Counted from the stretch's first letter, positions 1 to 8,802 are shown. The stretch is DNA of 44,621 nucleotides from Paracoccaceae bacterium (GCA_024742835.1 JANSXS010000025.1:1-44621), one strand, 5' to 3'. Numbers and translations: made by a program. The notes: generated from the letters alone by a model not told the origin.

Positions 1-290
1 CCACGCCCGAGGGTGCCGCGGCGGCTAAGGTCTGCGCGATCAACCTTCTGGCACAGGTCAAGGCGGCCTGCGGCGGTGATCTTGACCGGCTCAAGCGCGT
101 GGTGAAGCTGGGCGCGTTCGTCAATTCGACCCCGGATTTCACTGAACAGCCGCAGGTCGTCAACGGCGCGTCGGATTTTCTGGGCGAGGTTCTGGGCGAT
201 GTCGGCAAACATGCGCGCGCCGCGGTGTCGTCGCCGTCGCTTCCGCTGGGGGTCGCGGTCGAGATCGAAGGCGTGTTCCAGATCGGATGA
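1..290 (+). CDS. RidA/YjgF-like protein, C-terminal part (5' end outside window)
   Basis: The reading frame is open from the first complete codon at position 3 to the TGA at 288-290, so only about the last 95 residues are visible. The sequence has the RidA (YjgF/YER057c/UK114) pattern: an AxKVCAINLLAQVKAA helix, then KLGAFVNS, then a C-terminal VEIEGVF strand. Canonical RidA enzymes hydrolyse reactive enamine/imine intermediates using an Arg just before a conserved Leu-Pro. Here that position reads Ser-Leu-Pro, so this probably belongs to an Arg-less subgroup whose activity is uncertain. Its stop overlaps the start of the next gene in an ATGA, which indicates translational coupling with the phosphodiesterase. 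Family call is fairly secure; biochemical role is not. Confidence 0.8.
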   Translation, partial: TPEGAAAAKVCAINLLAQVKAACGGDLDRLKRVVKLGAFVNSTPDFTEQPQVVNGASDFLGEVLGDVGKHARAAVSSPSLPLGVAVEIEGVFQIG

Positions 291-1054
291 CGCAGCTTGA
301 TCCGGTCTTTGGGCGGCTACCTGTCGCGCATCGGGCCCTGCATGATCGCGCACAGCACCGTCCCGAGAATTCCCGCGCGGCCATCGCGGCGGCGGTGGCG
401 CGTGGTTACGCGATCGAACTTGATCTGCAACCCAGCAGCGACGGGGTTGTCATGGTGTTTCATGACGACACGCTTGATCGTATGACGCAGGTCAGCGGCC
501 CGATTTCTGCACGCAGTGCCGATGCTTTGAGCCGTATCCATCTGCGCGGTGGCGACGAGGGTATTCCGCGCCTCTCCGAGGTGCTGGCCATGGTCGGCGG
601 GCGTGTACCGCTGTTGCTTGAACTCAAGGACCAGCACGGGCAGATGGGGCGTGGCGATGGTGTGCTGGAACAGGCGGTCGCGCAGGATCTGCGCGATTAT
701 GCCGGGCCGGTTGCGGTGATGTCCTTCAACCCCGAGATGGTGATCGAAATGGCGCGGCTGGCCGTAAATGTGCCGCGTGGTATCGTGAGCTGCGCCTATG
801 ATGCGGGGGCCTGGTCGGCGCTGCAAGCGTCAACGCGCGACCGGCTGCGCGGCATTCCCGATTTCGACCGGGCGGGCGCGTCTTTCATCAGCCACGACGC
901 CAGCGACCTGCACAGCCCGCGTGTGGCGGACCTCAAGTCGCGGGGCGCGACCATCCTGTGCTGGACCATCCGCAGCGCCGGGGCCGAGGCCACCGCGCGG
1001 CGGGTGGCGCATAACATAACCTTCGAGGATTATTTGCCGGACCGCCCGGCTTGA
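287..1054 (+). CDS. Glycerophosphodiester phosphodiesterase family protein
   Basis: 255 residues, the usual size of a short cytoplasmic GDPD. Visible family landmarks are His-Arg near residue 15-16 (AHRALHD), Glu-Asn near 27 (PENS), the metal-binding ELD around 44-46, the catalytic FHDDTLDR segment around residue 58, and LLLELKD in the middle strand. These enzymes hydrolyse deacylated phospholipids to glycerol-3-phosphate and an alcohol with a TIM-barrel fold. There is no signal peptide, so it is probably cytosolic. The ATG overlaps the stop of the RidA-like gene (ATGA), and its TGA lies 36 bases before the preferred start of the next gene, consistent with one operon. The exact substrate cannot be read from sequence. 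Confidence 0.88.
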   Translation: MTQLDPVFGRLPVAHRALHDRAQHRPENSRAAIAAAVARGYAIELDLQPSSDGVVMVFHDDTLDRMTQVSGPISARSADALSRIHLRGGDEGIPRLSEVLAMVGGRVPLLLELKDQHGQMGRGDGVLEQAVAQDLRDYAGPVAVMSFNPEMVIEMARLAVNVPRGIVSCAYDAGAWSALQASTRDRLRGIPDFDRAGASFISHDASDLHSPRVADLKSRGATILCWTIRSAGAEATARRVAHNITFEDYLPDRPA

Positions 1055-1089
1055 TCCCTGATGACCCTGCCACAGATGTAGGAGATCAC

Positions 1090-2292
1090 ATGCAAGAGGG
1101 CGCGATGCAGGGCAGTTCGGTCATTGTCAAACTGGTGGACAGCCTGGCGCAGATCCCTGCGCCGGAATGGGATGCCTGTGCCTGTCCCGAGGCGGCGGAT
1201 GGTGGCCAGCCGGACGATCCATTTACCACGCATCGTTTTCTCATGGCGCTGGAGGACAGCCGCTGTGTCGGGACAGGCACAGGCTGGGAGCCGCATTACC
1301 TGACAGCGGAGTTGGAGGGCGAGGTCATCGCCTGCGCGCCGCTTTATGCCAAGGCGCATAGCCAGGGCGAATACATCTTCGACCACAACTGGGCCCATGC
1401 CTATGAACGGGCAGGCGGGCGGTATTTCCCGAAATTGCAGATCGCCGTCCCGTTCACGCCTGTCACCGGGCGACGGCTGTTGACGAAGCCGGGCTTCGGG
1501 ATGGAAGGGCGCGACGCGCTGATGCAGGCGGCGGTCAGCATCGGAGAGCGTAACAGTCTGTCCTCTTTACATGTCACCTTCTGCACCGAAAAGGAACGTC
1601 TGATCGGGGCCGAAATGGGGCTGTTGCCGCGTATCACCCAGCAATATCACTGGGTGAACGAGGGGTATCGCAGCTTTGACGATTTTCTGGCCAACCTGTC
1701 ATCGCGCAAGCGCAAGAATATCCGCAAGGAACGCGTGCAGGCGCAGGGCTTTGGCGGTCAGATCGTTCAGGTGACGGGCGATGATATCAAGCCGCATCAC
1801 TGGGATGCGATATGGGCCTTTTATCAGGACACCGGCGCGCGCAAATGGGGAATGCCCTATCTGACGCGGGCCTTCTTTGAACTGGCGCATGAGCGGTTGC
1901 GCGACGATATCCTTCTGGTGCTGGCGCTGGACAACGATGTGCCGGTGGCCGGTGCGCTGAATGTCATCGGCCGCGACGCGCTTTTCGGCCGGTACTGGGG
2001 CTGCGCCGGGCATTATCCTGCGATGCATTTCGAACTGTGCTATTATCAGGCGATGGATTACGCGATTGCCCATGGGCTGGGCCGGGTAGAGGCCGGGGCG
2101 CAGGGCGAGCACAAGATCGCGCGCGGGTATTTGCCGGTGCAGACGCATTCGTTGCACTGGTTCCGGGAACCGGCTTTCAGCGAGGCGGTCGCGCGGTATC
2201 TTGACGAGGAAAGGGACGCTGTGTCGGAGGATATCGAGATCCTCACGAGCTTTGGACCTTTCAGGAAAGCCAATGTGGAGGAGCAGCCATGA
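1090..2292 (+). CDS. COG3146-type GNAT/FemAB-like acyltransferase family protein
   Basis: 400 residues from the chosen ATG. An in-frame TTG at 1051 overlaps the preceding stop, but GGAG at 1081 lies about six bases before ATG 1090, so 1090 is preferred. The protein resembles the COG3146 family (formerly DUF482), often annotated as a predicted N-acyltransferase or 'peptidogalycan biosynthesis' protein with a GNAT fold. Recognisable segments are [15 protein letters not shown] near residue 43, [14 protein letters not shown] near 95, [13 protein letters not shown] near 203 and a C-terminal [14 protein letters not shown]. The function of this family is not well established. The stop overlaps phhB (ATGA), placing both in the same operon. 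Confidence 0.8.
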   Translation: MQEGAMQGSSVIVKLVDSLAQIPAPEWDACACPEAADGGQPDDPFTTHRFLMALEDSRCVGTGTGWEPHYLTAELEGEVIACAPLYAKAHSQGEYIFDHNWAHAYERAGGRYFPKLQIAVPFTPVTGRRLLTKPGFGMEGRDALMQAAVSIGERNSLSSLHVTFCTEKERLIGAEMGLLPRITQQYHWVNEGYRSFDDFLANLSSRKRKNIRKERVQAQGFGGQIVQVTGDDIKPHHWDAIWAFYQDTGARKWGMPYLTRAFFELAHERLRDDILLVLALDNDVPVAGALNVIGRDALFGRYWGCAGHYPAMHFELCYYQAMDYAIAHGLGRVEAGAQGEHKIARGYLPVQTHSLHWFREPAFSEAVARYLDEERDAVSEDIEILTSFGPFRKANVEEQP

Positions 2293-2591
2293 CTGACAAA
2301 TTGAGCGACACCGCGCGGAAAACCACGATCGAGCCGCTGTTCGATACCGGGTGGAGCATGGTCGATGGCCGGGATGCCATCACCAAGACGTTTCAATTCG
2401 CCAATTTCGTCGAGGCGTTCGGTTTCATGACGCGCACGGCGCTTTGGGCCGAGAAATGGGATCACCACCCGGAATGGTCGAATGTCTACAAGACTGTAGA
2501 GGTAACACTGACCACCCATGACGCGGGCGGGCTGAGCGCGCTGGATGCCAAGTTGGCGCGCAAGATGGACAAGCTGGCCGACGCGGACTGA
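2289..2591 (+). CDS. phhB: 4a-hydroxytetrahydrobiopterin dehydratase (pterin-4a-carbinolamine dehydratase)
   Basis: 100 residues, the normal size of PCD/DCoH proteins. The signature His-His-Pro-Glu-Trp sits at residues 59-63 (EKWDHHPEW), and the later active-site His is at 77 (TTHD). The enzyme dehydrates 4a-hydroxytetrahydropterin produced by aromatic amino-acid hydroxylases. No phenylalanine hydroxylase gene is in the window, so the partner is elsewhere or the protein serves another pterin-linked role, as proposed for many bacteria. The start overlaps the previous stop (ATGA). The stop codon touches a perfect GC palindrome that separates it from the convergent peroxiredoxin gene. Confidence 0.93.
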   Translation: MTDKLSDTARKTTIEPLFDTGWSMVDGRDAITKTFQFANFVEAFGFMTRTALWAEKWDHHPEWSNVYKTVEVTLTTHDAGGLSALDAKLARKMDKLADAD

Positions 2592-2610
2592 CCCCGCGCC
2601 GGCGCGGGGT
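2591..2610. terminator. Bidirectional terminator-like palindrome between phhB and peroxiredoxin
   Basis: A perfect 20-base palindrome (arms ACCCCGCGCC and GGCGCGGGGT) fills the entire gap between the convergent phhB stop and the peroxiredoxin stop at 2612-2614. Its first base is the last base of the phhB TGA. No T-run follows on either strand, so it may need Rho or act only as an mRNA 3'-end stabiliser. Confidence 0.55.
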
Positions 2611-2611
2611 C

Positions 2612-3100
2612 TTACATCTGGCCGAGCAGCGTTTCGGCGGCAGAGGCGTCGCACATGCCGGGGTTGTCCTCGGTGTTCAGGATCTTGATCTCGTCATTCT
2701 CGACCAGCATCGCATAGCGCTTGGACCGGTCGTAGAACCCGGCGGGCGGTGCGCTGAAGGCCATGCCCATCGCTTTGGTGAACTCGGCGCTGGCGTCGCC
2801 CAGCATGGTAATACCTGCGTCGGTGGCCCCGGTGCTTTCCCCCCATGCCTGAACCACGAACGGGTCGTTCACGGCAACGCAGATGATTTCCTGCACGCCT
2901 TTTTCCATCAGTTGGTGCTTGGCCTTGATGAAGCCGGGGACATGCGCATTTGTGCACACGCCGGTATAGGCCCCCGGCACGCCGAAGATCACGATCTTGC
3001 GTCCCGCGCTGAGGTCGGACAGGCGGACCTGCTCTGGCCCGTCGGCTCCCAGTTTCAAAAGCGTGGCATCGGGAAGTTTGTCGCCGGTGGAGATGGTCAT
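2612..3100 (-). CDS. Peroxiredoxin, Prx5 (atypical 2-Cys) type
   Basis: 162 residues from ATG 3100, chosen because AGGAAA lies about six bases upstream; the frame stays open to 3169. The redoxin fold is clear. The peroxidatic cysteine is Cys49 in PGAYTGVCTNAHVPGF, where Thr46 and Cys49 match the Prx5 TxxC active site. A second Cys at about 150 (GMCDASAAETLL) aligns with the resolving cysteine of human PRDX5, so an intramolecular disulfide is plausible. It reduces H2O2 or organic peroxides using thioredoxin or glutaredoxin. It is transcribed leftward, converging on phhB, and shares a short upstream region with the divergent flavoprotein gene. Confidence 0.93.
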   Translation of the reverse strand: MTISTGDKLPDATLLKLGADGPEQVRLSDLSAGRKIVIFGVPGAYTGVCTNAHVPGFIKAKHQLMEKGVQEIICVAVNDPFVVQAWGESTGATDAGITMLGDASAEFTKAMGMAFSAPPAGFYDRSKRYAMLVENDEIKILNTEDNPGMCDASAAETLLGQM

Positions 3101-3191
3101 GGTCGTTTCCTGTCTATCGGTTGCCATTGCGTCACCCGTAGATATAGGGTCTGCGCCAGTCGGGGCCATGGAAAACTGAATAGGACACCGA

Positions 3192-4397
3192 ATGTCTGGA
3201 ATCGTCGTGATCGGGGCCGGTCAGGCCGGCAGCTCTTTGGTGGCAAAGCTGCGGGGGCTTGGATTCGAGGGTGCGTTGACGCTGATCGGGGCGGAAACGG
3301 TGCCACCCTATCAACGGCCGCCCCTGTCCAAGAAATATCTGCTGGGCGAAATGGATCTGGAGCGGCTTTATCTACGCCCGCGCAGCTTTTACGAGGAACA
3401 AGGCATCGACCTGCGCCTTGGAACGCGGGTGGATGCAATCGACCGCAACGCGCGCGAGGTGGTGATCGGGGATGCGCGGCTTGGCTATGATCAGCTTGTG
3501 CTGACCACCGGGTCGGCGCCGCGCCGTTTGCCCGGTGCCATCGGTGGCGATCTTGACGGTGTCTACACCATGCGCGATCTGGCCGATGCCGATCACATGG
3601 CGCGCGTCTTTCGCGCCGGGGCGACCGTGCTGATTGTCGGAGGGGGCTATATCGGGCTGGAGGCGGCAGCGGTGGCCGCGTCGCGCGGGCTGAACGTGGT
3701 GTTGGTGGAAATGGCGGAGCGTATCCTGCAACGGGTCGCCGCCGAACAGACCTCGGCCTATTTTCGTGCGCTGCATGGGCGGCACGGTGTCGATATCCGC
3801 GAGGGTGTGGGGCTGGAGCGGCTGACAGGTGAGGGCCATGTCAACGGCGCGGTCCTTACCGATGGCACGGTTCTGGACGTGGATTTCGTGATCGTCGGTG
3901 TGGGTATCGCGCCCGAGACCGCATTGGCAGAGGCCGCGGGGCTGATCATCGACAACGGGATCAGCACCGATGCGCAAGGCCGTACCAGCGATCCGCATAT
4001 CTGGGCGGCGGGCGATTGCGCGTCGTTTCCCTATCGTGACGCCCGCTTGCGGCTTGAAAGCGTGCCCAACGCCATCGACATGGCCGATTGCGTGGCCGAA
4101 AACCTGCTTGGCGCGGGCAAGCCCTATGTGCCGCAGCCGTGGTTCTGGTCGGATCAATACGATGTGAAATTGCAGATCGCGGGGCTGAACACCGGCTATG
4201 ACGACGTGATCACCCGCATCGGGGACAATGGCGTTTCGTTCTGGTACTTTGCCGATGACAGGCTTTTGGCGGTGGACGCGGCCAATGACGCGCGCGCCTA
4301 CATGGTCGGCAAGCGGCTGATCGACATGGGCAAAACAGCGGATAAGGCGGCGGTGGCCGATCCTCAGGCCGACCTCAAGGCGCTGTTGCGCGTATGA
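3192..4397 (+). CDS. FAD/NAD(P)H-dependent ferredoxin reductase-like oxidoreductase
   Basis: 401 residues, typical of putidaredoxin/rhodocoxin reductase-type flavoproteins. An FAD-binding GxGxxG is at the extreme N-terminus (VIGAGQAGSS), followed by the family-typical PYQRPPLSKKYL. The NAD(P)H Rossmann motif VGGGYIGLEAA is near residue 150, the second FAD motif IWAAGDCA is near 275, and a C-terminal reductase clamp domain begins with QYDVKLQIAG. Such proteins pass electrons from NAD(P)H to a [2Fe-2S] ferredoxin serving an oxygenase or P450. No ferredoxin or P450 gene is adjacent, so the partner is unknown. Its stop overlaps rsmD (ATGA). Confidence 0.9.
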   Translation: MSGIVVIGAGQAGSSLVAKLRGLGFEGALTLIGAETVPPYQRPPLSKKYLLGEMDLERLYLRPRSFYEEQGIDLRLGTRVDAIDRNAREVVIGDARLGYDQLVLTTGSAPRRLPGAIGGDLDGVYTMRDLADADHMARVFRAGATVLIVGGGYIGLEAAAVAASRGLNVVLVEMAERILQRVAAEQTSAYFRALHGRHGVDIREGVGLERLTGEGHVNGAVLTDGTVLDVDFVIVGVGIAPETALAEAAGLIIDNGISTDAQGRTSDPHIWAAGDCASFPYRDARLRLESVPNAIDMADCVAENLLGAGKPYVPQPWFWSDQYDVKLQIAGLNTGYDDVITRIGDNGVSFWYFADDRLLAVDAANDARAYMVGKRLIDMGKTADKAAVADPQADLKALLRV

Positions 4398-4948
4398 GGA
4401 TCATCGGCGGAGCATGGCGCGGGCGGCGGCTTGCCTCGGTTGGCAAAGGCGATGCGGGCGCACATCTGCGGCCCACATCGGACCGGGTGCGCGAAAGCCT
4501 GTTCAACGTGCTGATGAATGGTTACGGCGAGGCGCTTGCGGGCGGCCGCGTGCTGGATCTGTTCGCCGGGACGGGCGCTTTGGGGCTGGAGGCGCTGTCG
4601 CGTGGGGCCGCGACGGCGGTTTTCGTGGAAAACGGGCGCGTGGGGCAGCGGATCCTGCGCGAGAACATCGCGCTGTGTCATGCTGGTGCGCGGGCAAAGC
4701 TGGTGGCGCGGGACGCGGCGCGTATCGGTGTGGCGGATGCCCCCTGCGATCTGGTGTTCCTGGACCCGCCCTATGGCAAGGCGCTGGGCGAAGCCGCGCT
4801 TGACGCGGCGCTGGCGGGCGGCTGGCTGGCCGACGGTACAGTGGTGGTGTGGGAAGAGGGCGGCGCGGTGCAGGTGCCCGACGCGCTGAGCTTGCACGAC
4901 GAGCGGCGCTATGGTGACACGACGATCCGCATCCTGACCCATGGCTGA
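4394..4948 (+). CDS. rsmD: 16S rRNA (guanine(966)-N(2))-methyltransferase RsmD
   Basis: 184 residues, standard RsmD length. The N-terminal MRIIGGxWRGRxL, the RPTSDRVRESLFN helix (about 26-38), the SAM-binding LDLFAGTGALGLEA (about 54-67) and the catalytic DPPYG (124-128) are all present. The enzyme methylates G966 of 16S rRNA in assembled 30S subunits. The gene overlaps the stop of the flavoprotein gene by four bases. It converges on the UbiH-type hydroxylase gene with only eight bases between stop codons. Confidence 0.95.
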   Translation: MRIIGGAWRGRRLASVGKGDAGAHLRPTSDRVRESLFNVLMNGYGEALAGGRVLDLFAGTGALGLEALSRGAATAVFVENGRVGQRILRENIALCHAGARAKLVARDAARIGVADAPCDLVFLDPPYGKALGEAALDAALAGGWLADGTVVVWEEGGAVQVPDALSLHDERRYGDTTIRILTHG

Positions 4949-4962
4949 GCGCGCTGTCAGCC
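4943..4962. terminator. Stem-loop pairing the two convergent stop codons (rsmD / hydroxylase)
   Basis: Arms GGCTGA (4943-4948) and TCAGCC (4957-4962) form a six-base-pair stem around an eight-base loop. The rsmD TGA is in the left arm and the hydroxylase TGA (read as TCA) is in the right arm. The stem is short and lacks a T-run, so terminator function is tentative. Confidence 0.35.
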
Positions 4963-6171
4963 CTTCATCAGATCCGGCAGATCGCCCGTCAGGCCCGCCG
5001 CCTCGCGGATAAAGCCGCGGCGCAGGCGCGGCATTGCACCTATTGCGCCCATGCCCAGATCCCGCAGACCGCGAAGCAGGGGATTATCGTTTGAAAACAG
5101 TCGGTTCGTCAGGTCCGTGGTCAGCGCCAGCGTCGCGGTGTCGAAGCGGCGCCATTGCTGGTAGCGCGCCAGCACATCGGGTGCCGCGAAATCCTCGCCC
5201 CGTCTTGCGGCTTCGTCGATGACCTGCGCCAAAGCGCCCACATCGCGCAGACCGGCGTTGAAGCCTTGCCCGGCGATGGGGTGCAGCCCGTGCGCCGCAT
5301 CGCCCAGAAGTGCGAGGCGCGGCGCGATGAAGCTGTTGGCGACGGTCAGGCCGAGCGGATAGCTGTAGCGCTTGCCGCGCAAGGCGATCTGCCCAAGGAA
5401 ATCGCCGAAACGCGGGCGCAGCACCTGCATGAAATCCTCGTCCGACAAGGCGGCAAAGCGTGTGGCGGTCGCATCGCTTTCGGACCAGACAATCGAGCTG
5501 ACATTGCCGGGCAGCGGCAGGATCGCCAGCGGTCCGGGCGGCATGAAGAATTGATGCGCGATGCCGTGATGGGGCAAATCATGTTCGATCGCGGCGACAA
5601 GCGCCGTTTGGCCGTAATCCCAGCCGGTGCGTGAAATGCCCGCACGCCGTGCGGTTCCGGACTCGCGCCCGTCCGCGCCAACAAGAAGCCGCCCGGATAC
5701 CCGCTGCCCGTCTGACAGGGTCAGCGTCACACCGTCGGCGGTCACGTCCTGAGCGGTCACGGTGCCGGTGATCTGGGTGATATGCGGCGTTTCGTTCATG
5801 GCGGTCAGCAGGGCGGCGCGCAGCAAGCGGTCCTCGCACATGTGGCCCATCGGGCCTTCTTCGATTTCGGCGTGGTCGAAATGCAGAAAGAACGGTGCCG
5901 GCCCTTCGCCCGCGCGCCCGTCCGAGACCTTGATCTCCAGCATGGGTTGCGCGTTGTGCTGCACGCGGTCCCAGATGCCGATGGCCGCCAGCAACCGGAC
6001 AGAGGCAAGCGCCAGCGCATAGGATTTCCCGTTGAAATCAGGCGTGACGCGCGTGTCGTGCGGCAGCGCGTCGATCACGGTCACGCTGCGCCCGGCCTGC
6101 GCCAGCGCCAAGGCAAGCGCCGGTCCGGCCAAGCCCCCGCCGACGATCAGAATATCAGAGTCATTTTCCAT
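4957..6171 (-). CDS. UbiH/UbiF/COQ6-family FAD-dependent hydroxylase (ubiquinone biosynthesis)
   Basis: 404 residues from ATG 6171; an in-frame upstream ATG at 6207 would add 12 residues with no family match. The FAD GxGxxG is near the N-terminus (LIVGGGLAGPALALALAQAG), followed by the middle DG motif GADGRES and the C-terminal GDAAHGLHPIAGQGFNAGLRD typical of UbiH-type monooxygenases. These insert hydroxyl groups into the ubiquinone ring with O2 and reducing power. Which ring position is modified cannot be told from motifs alone. It is transcribed leftward and divergent from the methyltransferase gene, with a promoter-bearing gap between. Confidence 0.88.
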   Translation of the reverse strand: MENDSDILIVGGGLAGPALALALAQAGRSVTVIDALPHDTRVTPDFNGKSYALALASVRLLAAIGIWDRVQHNAQPMLEIKVSDGRAGEGPAPFFLHFDHAEIEEGPMGHMCEDRLLRAALLTAMNETPHITQITGTVTAQDVTADGVTLTLSDGQRVSGRLLVGADGRESGTARRAGISRTGWDYGQTALVAAIEHDLPHHGIAHQFFMPPGPLAILPLPGNVSSIVWSESDATATRFAALSDEDFMQVLRPRFGDFLGQIALRGKRYSYPLGLTVANSFIAPRLALLGDAAHGLHPIAGQGFNAGLRDVGALAQVIDEAARRGEDFAAPDVLARYQQWRRFDTATLALTTDLTNRLFSNDNPLLRGLRDLGMGAIGAMPRLRRGFIREAAGLTGDLPDLMKG

Positions 6172-6276
6172 GTCCCTGAATATGGCCGGTGGTCCGGGGA
6201 TGTCCATGCACCGCGCTGTTGCGGCCTGTCATTTTTGCGCAACGCGGTGACGGTTCTCGGCATCTTAGGAAAAAAG

Positions 6277-6305
6277 TTGGTGCAATTTTTGCATCAGACC
6301 ATAAT
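6277..6305 (+). promoter_or_regulatory. Candidate sigma-70-type promoter for the methyltransferase gene
   Basis: TTGGTG at 6277-6282 and CATAAT at 6300-6305 are separated by 17 bases; the -10 box matches five of six consensus positions. The surrounding sequence is AT-rich compared with the rest of the window. Predicted transcription would start about 70 bases before the ATG at 6382. Confidence 0.45.
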
Positions 6306-6381
6306 GTTGCTCGCGAGGCAGGCCCCACGAGCAGATAAAAAAAGGGGCATAAACGATAACAAGAACCCCGGAGTCCATTTT

Positions 6382-7278
6382 ATGGAGACGTCACAGATAC
6401 GCGCCCAACAAGGGCAAACGGCGCAGCCGCAAGAGACGGACGCGCCGCAGCAAAGCCGTAAATTCATTCGCAACCTGCAAAAAGAGGTGCGAAAACTGCG
6501 CATTGGCGGCGATGTGATGGATTTGTTCGGGGATCCTGTGCCCAAGGAATTGCTGACCGAATACAAGCCCGAGGATCTGGACAGCCGGTTGGCCCGCACG
6601 ATCCAGAAGAAATACAAAAGCCGCCCGGTCAACATCAAGCGATGTTGGAACCGGGTACAGCTTTTCCTGCCGGAACTGATGCATCACGACGCGCCCCGGC
6701 AACGCGTGCTGGAGATGTCGACGGCGCATGGCGGGATGCTGGAGGTGCTGCGCCATTTCGGGCACGAGGTGGTGGGCAACGATTACGTCAACCTTGTTTC
6801 GGATGACGGGAGCGGGCGGGCGCTGTACCGCGATCTCAACGATCCGGATTTCCACCGCGAGACGGATGATTACGGTCTGCCCGTTCCCCAAGATGGCGAG
6901 CAATTGCACGACTGGCCCTATCGCCACATCATCGAGTCCATCAACATCCCGATGAGCCTGTTCGACGCGGGCAAGACGCCCTATCCGTTCCGTAGCAAGG
7001 ATTTCGACGTGCTGCTTTGTATGCAGGCGATCGAGCATTATTGCCATCCAAAGGACTGGATGACCGTGGTCGATGAATTCTGTCGCATCACGCGTCGGTC
7101 GGTCGTGATCCTGCTCAACCCGATGCTAAACAACATGGGCGGCGCGCCGCGCGACTATGCGGATGCGTATCGCAAGGCCAAGCTGGATCTGCGCACCTAT
7201 CGGCGCAACGGCTTCGTCTGTTCCTCGACCCACATGATGTGGGGGGAGCCGGCGGGCTTCAAGCTGACCGCCGAGTAA
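6382..7278 (+). CDS. SAM-dependent methyltransferase (class I), substrate unknown
   Basis: 298 residues from ATG 6382, preceded by GGAG at 6370-6373 with an eight-base spacer; the open frame extends far upstream over the antisense hydroxylase and is not used. A Gln-rich, probably disordered N-terminus (residues 1-26) leads to a basic helix (FIRNLQKEVRKLR). A class I methyltransferase core follows: RVLEMSTAHGGMLEVLRHFG (about 108-127) with acidic GNDYVN at the end of strand 2, and FDVLLCMQAIEHYCHPKDW as the motif around strand 4. The Met-Ser-Thr-Ala-His-Gly variant of the SAM loop is unusual. Nothing nearby reveals the substrate. Confidence 0.78.
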   Translation: METSQIRAQQGQTAQPQETDAPQQSRKFIRNLQKEVRKLRIGGDVMDLFGDPVPKELLTEYKPEDLDSRLARTIQKKYKSRPVNIKRCWNRVQLFLPELMHHDAPRQRVLEMSTAHGGMLEVLRHFGHEVVGNDYVNLVSDDGSGRALYRDLNDPDFHRETDDYGLPVPQDGEQLHDWPYRHIIESINIPMSLFDAGKTPYPFRSKDFDVLLCMQAIEHYCHPKDWMTVVDEFCRITRRSVVILLNPMLNNMGGAPRDYADAYRKAKLDLRTYRRNGFVCSSTHMMWGEPAGFKLTAE

Positions 7279-7288
7279 GCCTGCCCCG

Positions 7289-7340
7289 GTCTTGCCTTGG
7301 TCGCGCGCTTCTGACTTGATGCGCGCGACATCGGCAAGAC
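7289..7340. promoter_or_regulatory. Two-part stem-loop just upstream of the amidase ribosome-binding site
   Basis: Outer arms GTCTTGCC (7289-7296) and GGCAAGAC (7333-7340) enclose a 3x3 internal loop. Inner arms GTCGCGCGC (7300-7308) and GCGCGCGAC (7321-7329) close a 12-base loop. The structure spans most of the 75-base gap between the methyltransferase stop and the amidase ATG and ends directly before AGGGGA. It could terminate the upstream transcript or form a 5' leader hairpin affecting amidase translation; no T-run follows. Confidence 0.5.
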
Positions 7341-7353
7341 AGGGGATGCAGGC

Positions 7354-8682
7354 ATGAGCGACTGGGACAAGATGAGCGCGGGCGATCTGGGGCGGGCGAT
7401 TGGCGCGGGCCGGATCGGCCCGGTCGAGCTGACCGACGCCTTTCTTGACGCCATTGACGCGCATCCCGCGCGGGATCGCATCTATTCTGTCGTCACCCAT
7501 GACCGCGCCCGGATCGAGGCACAGGCGGCAGAGGCCCGCGCGCGCGCCGGGTTGCGGCGCGGCCCGCTGGACGGTGTGCCGGTCAGTTGGAAAGACCTGT
7601 TCGACAGCGCGGGCACCGCGACCGAGGCAGGCACGCGGTTGCTGAAAGGGCGGGTGCCCGACAGGGATGCCGAGGCGCTGCGCAATGCCACCGCCGCCGG
7701 GCTGGTCTGTCTTGGCAAGACGCATATGAGCGAACTGGCCTTTTCCGGACTTGGCCTGAACCCGATGACGGCCACGCCCCCAAATGTGAATGACGAGAAG
7801 GCGGTGCCGGGGGGATCATCCTCGGGGGCGGCGTCCAGTGTGGCCTTTGGGCTTGCCGCGAACGGCGTCGGGTCGGACACCGGCGGGTCGGTGCGCATCC
7901 CGGCGGCATGGAATGATCTTGTGGGGTTGAAAACCACGGCGGGGCGTGTCTCGAACCGGGGCGTGGTGCCGCTCGCGGCGCGGTTTGACACGGTGGGGCC
8001 GTTGTCGCGCAATGTCGAGGATTGTGCGCTGATGCTCGCCGCGCTGGAAGGCGGGCGCGCGGCCGATCTTGCGGGCACGTCGCTCCGGGGTATGCGACTT
8101 GCCATCCTGACGACCAGCGTGTTCGACGATATCCGCGATGCGCCCAAAGCCGCGTTCGACGCGGCGGTGGCGCGCCTGCGCGACGCGGGTGCGCAGATCG
8201 ACGAGATCACATCGCCCGAAGTCGCCGAGGCCATGCCGATGTCACCGATCCTGTTCACTTCCGAGGCCTATGGCACATGGGGCAAGCTGATAGAGACAGC
8301 CCCCGACGAGATGTTCGCGCCGATCCGCGAGCGGTTCGAGTCGGGCAAGGCGTTTACCGCCGCCGACTATGTTGCGGCGTGGCAGCGCCTTGATGCGCTG
8401 CGCGAGGGCTGGCACGCGCGCGTGGCGGCCTATGATGCGGTGCTTAGCCCGACCGCCCCCAACCTGCCGCCCGATGCGGCACGGCTGATGACCGACAGTG
8501 CGTATTACGTCACCGAAAACCTGCTGGCGCTGCGCAACACGCGGGTGGGCAACCTGATGGGGCTGTGTGGTGTCACCCTGCCCACCGGCACGCCAAGCTG
8601 TGGCATCCTGCTGTCTGGCAAGCCCTTTGGCGAAGAGGCGCTGTTGCGGGTGGCCAAGGCGGCCGAAGACGCGCTGCGCTGA
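7354..8682 (+). CDS. Amidase signature family hydrolase
   Basis: 442 residues. The Ser-cisSer-Lys triad can be placed by family spacing: Lys80 (GVPVSWKDLFD), Ser155 in the GGSSSG loop and nucleophile Ser179 in SDTGGSVRIPA. Such enzymes hydrolyse carboxamides. The absence of a GatB neighbour and the overall sequence suggest a stand-alone amidase rather than the GatA subunit of aspartyl/glutamyl-tRNA amidotransferase. The substrate is unknown. ATG 7354 follows AGGGGATGCAGGC. The preceding stem-loop may affect its expression. Confidence 0.88.
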   Translation: MSDWDKMSAGDLGRAIGAGRIGPVELTDAFLDAIDAHPARDRIYSVVTHDRARIEAQAAEARARAGLRRGPLDGVPVSWKDLFDSAGTATEAGTRLLKGRVPDRDAEALRNATAAGLVCLGKTHMSELAFSGLGLNPMTATPPNVNDEKAVPGGSSSGAASSVAFGLAANGVGSDTGGSVRIPAAWNDLVGLKTTAGRVSNRGVVPLAARFDTVGPLSRNVEDCALMLAALEGGRAADLAGTSLRGMRLAILTTSVFDDIRDAPKAAFDAAVARLRDAGAQIDEITSPEVAEAMPMSPILFTSEAYGTWGKLIETAPDEMFAPIRERFESGKAFTAADYVAAWQRLDALREGWHARVAAYDAVLSPTAPNLPPDAARLMTDSAYYVTENLLALRNTRVGNLMGLCGVTLPTGTPSCGILLSGKPFGEEALLRVAKAAEDALR

Positions 8683-8802
8683 ACTGCCAAAATGCCACAA
8701 TGTCGCTGTCAAGCGCATCCTTGTGCTGGACGTAAGCCCCCTGCTTCGATAAGTTTTTGCTGAACGGGACGCCAATGATCCCGAACCTTGAGGCAGTATC
8801 AG

